This document shows, piece after piece, positions 61,126 to 64,000 of a stretch of DNA of 64,000 bases. The stretch's first letter is position 1, and each line of letters opens with the position of its first letter. This stretch comes from an uncultured Pseudomonadota bacterium (lineage in GTDB: Bacteria > Myxococcota_A > UBA796 > SXON01): positions 1 through 64,000 of the forward strand of contig CAIQVJ010000007.1 in NCBI GenBank assembly GCA_903875225.1, read 5' to 3'. The position numbers were made by a program, and so were the translations under genes. Under the pieces are notes generated by a model. The model did no database searches and was not told where the DNA came from. It saw only the letters and a program-made list of their open reading frames with translations.

Positions 61126-62055
61126 TCACCTGGCGGCCCCCGACAGCACGCCGGCGACCGCCGCGACCTGGGCGTCGAAGAACGCCCGGCTCACGGGAGC
61201 CTTTGGCATCACGGCGTCGAAGCCGTGAAAGGCCCCGTCGACGACCTCCAGCGAGGCCGGGACGCCCGCCTCGACGAGCCGCCGAGCGTAGGCAAGGTCC
61301 TCGTCGTGGAAGAGGTCGAGCGTGCCCACGCCGATCCACGCCGGAGGCAGGCCGCGGAGGTCCTCGCGCCGTGCGGGCGCCATGTGGTCCGTCACGCCAT
61401 CCCCGCCCGGAGCGCGTGCGAGGTACGACGACCAGCCGAGCACGTTGCTCTCCTGGTCCCACACCCGGAGGGTGAGCCCCTCGACGGTCCGCGCGGCCGT
61501 CCGGTCGTCGAGCATCGGGTACACCAGGAGCTGGAAGATCGGGGCCGGTCGGCCGCTGTCGTGCAGGCGCAGCACGAGCGCCGCCGCGAGGCCACCGCCC
61601 GCGCTCTGGCCGGCGACGATCACGCGTCGTGGGTCGAGGCCGAGGGCTGCGGCCTCGCGCTGAACGAAGTCGTAGGCGGCGACGCAGTCGTCCAGGGGCG
61701 CGGGCCACGGATGCTCGGGAGCCAGCCGGTAGTCGACGGAGACGACGGTGACGCCGAGCCGTTGCGCATACCGGGCGCAGAGCGCGTCGTCCTGCACTGC
61801 GCTCCCGATGATGTAGCCGCCGCCGTGCATCCACAGCAACACGGGTCGCCCGCGCTCGTCGTCCACGGGTCCCACGATGCGAACGGTCGCCGTCGTTCCC
61901 GGCAACGCCATCTCGCGCACCACCAGCCCGCGGGGCATCGCACCTGCGGGGGGCTTGAGCCATCTCAGGACCGGCAGGAGCCACTTCCTCGCCACGCCGC
62001 TCGGCAGGAACCGGGCGACGAACCGCAGGTCGGGATGGACGACGTTTGGGCTCAT
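61126..62055 (-). CDS. HSL-type alpha/beta-hydrolase
   Basis: The product is 309 residues from ATG 62055. Hormone-sensitive-lipase family: oxyanion motif LLWMHGGGYIIGS (~86-98), nucleophile GQSAGGGLAAALVL (~165), Asp in GVGTLDLFHDED and His in GAFHGFD. No signal peptide; a basic N-terminal region with one amphipathic helix. It likely hydrolyses short acyl or aryl esters. The substrate is unknown. It stands alone, convergent with the beta-propeller gene. Confidence 0.92.
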   Translation of the reverse strand: MSPNVVHPDLRFVARFLPSGVARKWLLPVLRWLKPPAGAMPRGLVVREMALPGTTATVRIVGPVDDERGRPVLLWMHGGGYIIGSAVQDDALCARYAQRLGVTVVSVDYRLAPEHPWPAPLDDCVAAYDFVQREAAALGLDPRRVIVAGQSAGGGLAAALVLRLHDSGRPAPIFQLLVYPMLDDRTAARTVEGLTLRVWDQESNVLGWSSYLARAPGGDGVTDHMAPARREDLRGLPPAWIGVGTLDLFHDEDLAYARRLVEAGVPASLEVVDGAFHGFDAVMPKAPVSRAFFDAQVAAVAGVLSGAAR

Positions 62056-62245
62056 GGCTCCGCATGATTCCGCGTCGTCCTGAACCTGGCAAGCGGCCGA
62101 CCGCGATGCCCGCCGCAGCGCAGGCGTTCGACCTCTCGACCGTGCCTGATCCCTGCTGCCGTCGCCCAGCGTGGGCCGAGCCCCTCGGTGGCGCGCGACC
62201 CCGGTTGGGGCCCGACGTGGAGCCGCGACAGGGTACTCTGTCCCC

Positions 62246-64000
62246 ATGGTCGCGCTCCTCGCCTTGATCGCCTGCAGCGCCGGAACCGGCAAGCCGGGCC
62301 CGGACGCGCGTGACTCCGGCTGCGCCTCGACGCTGTACGCCGATCTCGACGGCGATGGCTACGGGGATCCCGACGCCGCTCGCCCGGGCTGCGAGGACTC
62401 CGTCGTGGCGAACGCCGATGACTGCGACGACGCGAACGCGGGCATCCACCCCGGTGCCGACGAGCTCTGCGACGGTCTCGACGACAACTGTGACGGCCTC
62501 GTGGACGACAACGACCCCGCGGTCGTCGGCCAGACGTCCTGGTACCCCGACGCCGACGGCGACACCTGGGGCGACTCCGACGCCGCCCCGCGGATCTCCT
62601 GCTTCAACGCCGGCACGGACGTCGCCGACAGCTCCGACTGCAACGATGCGGATGCAAGCGTGAACGCGGACGCCGACGAGGTCTGCGACGGCCAGGACGA
62701 CGACTGTGACGACCTCGTCGACGACGCCGACCCGGACCTCGTCGGTGACGTCCGCTGGTACCCCGACGGCGACGGCGATGGCTACGGAGACGGAGACGCC
62801 GTCGCGGTGATCTCCTGCCTGCCCGTCGACGGATCCGTCGTCGACGACACGGATTGCGACGACCTGGACCCCGACGTGAACCCGGGCGAGGCAGAGGTCT
62901 GCAACAACGGCGTCGACGACGACTGCGACGGGGGCTGCGCAAGCTGCCTCGGGTCAGGCTCGCTTTCCGGTGCGGCCGCCGAGTACACGGGGATCGGTTC
63001 CGGCGACTACGCGGGTCAGGCTGTCGCGGGTGCCGGCGACGTGAACGGAGACGGCTACGACGACATGCTGATCGGCGCGATGAACGCCAACGGAGGCACG
63101 GGCCACGCAGCGGGAGCCGCCTACATCGTCCTCGGCGGCGCTGCGCCAACCTCCGGCTCCCTCTCGGGCGCCGGGGCAACCTACGATGGCGAGGGCACGG
63201 AGCAGGCCGGCTACTCGGTTGCCGGGGTCGGGGACGTCGATGGGGATGGCTACGACGACGTGCTCATCGGCGCGAACTACTACGGGGAGGACTCGTCCTA
63301 CGCCAGCGGCGCCAGCTACCTCGTGCTCGGCGGGCCCCACCCCACGTCGTCCGTACTCTCCGCGGCAGGCGTGGCCTACATCGGTCAAGAGAGGGATGCC
63401 TCCGCCGACGCCGTGGCCGGCGCGGGAGACGTGAACGGCGACGGCTTCGCCGACCTGCTGATCGGCGCGCCCGGAAACACCGACGGAGGGCAAGCCTCGG
63501 GCGCGGCCTACCTCGTGCTGGGCGGCCCATCCCCGGCGGGCGGCTCACTCTCCGCCGCGGATGCCGAGTACACGGGACAGGCGTGGCCCGTCCAGGATGA
63601 GGTGGGCGCCGCGGTGGCGGGAGCGGGAGACGTCAACGGAGACGGGCTGGATGACATGCTCATCGGGGCCGCCACGAACAGCGAGGGCGGCGACTTTTCC
63701 GGGGCGGCGTACCTGGTCCTTGGGACAAGGACCCCAAAGGGGACCTCGCTCACCGGCGTCGATGCCGAGTATGTCGGCGAGGCTGCGAGAGACGAAGCTG
63801 GGAGCTCCGTCGCGGGGTCCGGGGACGTCAACGCAGACGGCTACGCGGACTTCCTCATCGGCGCTCCTGGCAACAGCGACGGCTCGCTGGAGGGGGGCGC
63901 TGTCTACCTGCTCCTCGGCGGGCCCGCGCCGGCGTCGGCGTCGCTCTCCTCCGCGGACGCCGAGTACACGGGCAGGGCCGGTGACGATGCGGGCGCGGGC
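62246..64000 (+). CDS. Lipoprotein with MopE-type repeats and FG-GAP propeller, running off the window
   Basis: The first 585 residues are in the window, with no stop before the edge. The signal is MVALLALIACS with an Ile-Ala-Cys lipobox. Three MopE-type units lie at ~34-235 (DLDGDGYGDPD ... DDCDDANAGIHPGADELCDGLDDNCDG). From ~245 on, integrin-like FG-GAP repeats of about 65 residues follow (AGAGDVNGDGYDDMLIGA ... GAAYIVLGG), at least six seen. The Asp loops bind calcium in such propellers. It has the same architecture as the 1132-residue protein at 42-45 kb, minus the beta domain. Likely a surface adhesin. Confidence 0.9.
   Translation, partial: MVALLALIACSAGTGKPGPDARDSGCASTLYADLDGDGYGDPDAARPGCEDSVVANADDCDDANAGIHPGADELCDGLDDNCDGLVDDNDPAVVGQTSWYPDADGDTWGDSDAAPRISCFNAGTDVADSSDCNDADASVNADADEVCDGQDDDCDDLVDDADPDLVGDVRWYPDGDGDGYGDGDAVAVISCLPVDGSVVDDTDCDDLDPDVNPGEAEVCNNGVDDDCDGGCASCLGSGSLSGAAAEYTGIGSGDYAGQAVAGAGDVNGDGYDDMLIGAMNANGGTGHAAGAAYIVLGGAAPTSGSLSGAGATYDGEGTEQAGYSVAGVGDVDGDGYDDVLIGANYYGEDSSYASGASYLVLGGPHPTSSVLSAAGVAYIGQERDASADAVAGAGDVNGDGFADLLIGAPGNTDGGQASGAAYLVLGGPSPAGGSLSAADAEYTGQAWPVQDEVGAAVAGAGDVNGDGLDDMLIGAATNSEGGDFSGAAYLVLGTRTPKGTSLTGVDAEYVGEAARDEAGSSVAGSGDVNADGYADFLIGAPGNSDGSLEGGAVYLLLGGPAPASASLSSADAEYTGRAGDDAGAG

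Overview
The window is GC-rich bacterial DNA, about 70% G+C by eye, with coding third positions nearly always G or C. It looks like an uncultured Myxococcota or other former deltaproteobacterium. Several secreted proteins carry MopE-like Asp/Cys repeats (DxDGDGxx...DCDD...PGAxExCDGxDxDCDG). Two end in MYXO-CTERM-like tails (Gly-Cys-x-Cys, a hydrophobic segment, then an Arg cluster). Many lipoproteins have short signals followed by Thr/Asp/Gly linkers. The taxonomic call is inference; there is no rRNA in the window. I see no tRNA, CRISPR array, insertion sequence or prophage.

Layout. 0-9 kb is an accessory region. It holds the relic of an antitoxin/ParE pair, a LysR regulator divergent from a membrane protein, an SDR and a pirin, a possible CHAP/NlpC-like hydrolase, a lipoprotein, two decayed coding fragments, and an NhaR-like LysR regulator divergent from a TerC-family membrane protein. 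9.3-16.4 kb is a tightly packed histidine operon: hisG, hisC fused to a HAD phosphatase, hisB, hisH, hisF, a HisA-HisI-HisE trifunctional protein, and hisD. With the HAD domain as the likely histidinol-phosphate phosphatase, it could cover every step from PRPP/ATP to histidine. 16.7-34.1 kb is mostly envelope and secreted proteins (a MYXO-CTERM hydrolase, a 1602-residue CotH-kinase/lamin-tail lipoprotein, a fibrinogen-C-like lipoprotein, TPR and hypothetical proteins, a GT-C-type membrane protein) plus a UvrA-like ABC ATPase and a DUF2461 protein.

34.2-37.3 kb is an Fe-S assembly operon (MerR-type regulator, iscS, iscU, iscA, hscB). The regulator has a C-terminal four-cysteine motif and takes the place usually held by IscR. 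37.3-53.8 kb holds a DsbA/FrnE oxidoreductase, an arylsulfotransferase-like lipoprotein, ExbB/TPR, a 1132-residue repeat protein, a DapF-like protein lacking both catalytic cysteines, a patatin, a sulfatase-like protein and a PhoD-type phosphatase.

53.9-58.5 kb is a compact lipid/polyketide locus: type III PKS, ICMT-like methyltransferase, stand-alone ACP and fatty-acyl-AMP ligase in overlapping order, with a convergent polyprenyl diphosphate synthase. It probably makes a methylated alkylpyrone or phenolic lipid. 58.6-64 kb holds a beta-propeller MYXO-CTERM protein, an HSL-type hydrolase, and a MopE-repeat/FG-GAP lipoprotein that runs off the end.

The strongest oddities are the double Cys-to-Ser DapF, the FAAL-ACP-type III PKS locus, the two histidine gene fusions, the cysteine-rich MerR on the isc operon, and several single-base frameshifts in small genes, one beside an exact 41-bp copy of part of the pirin gene.
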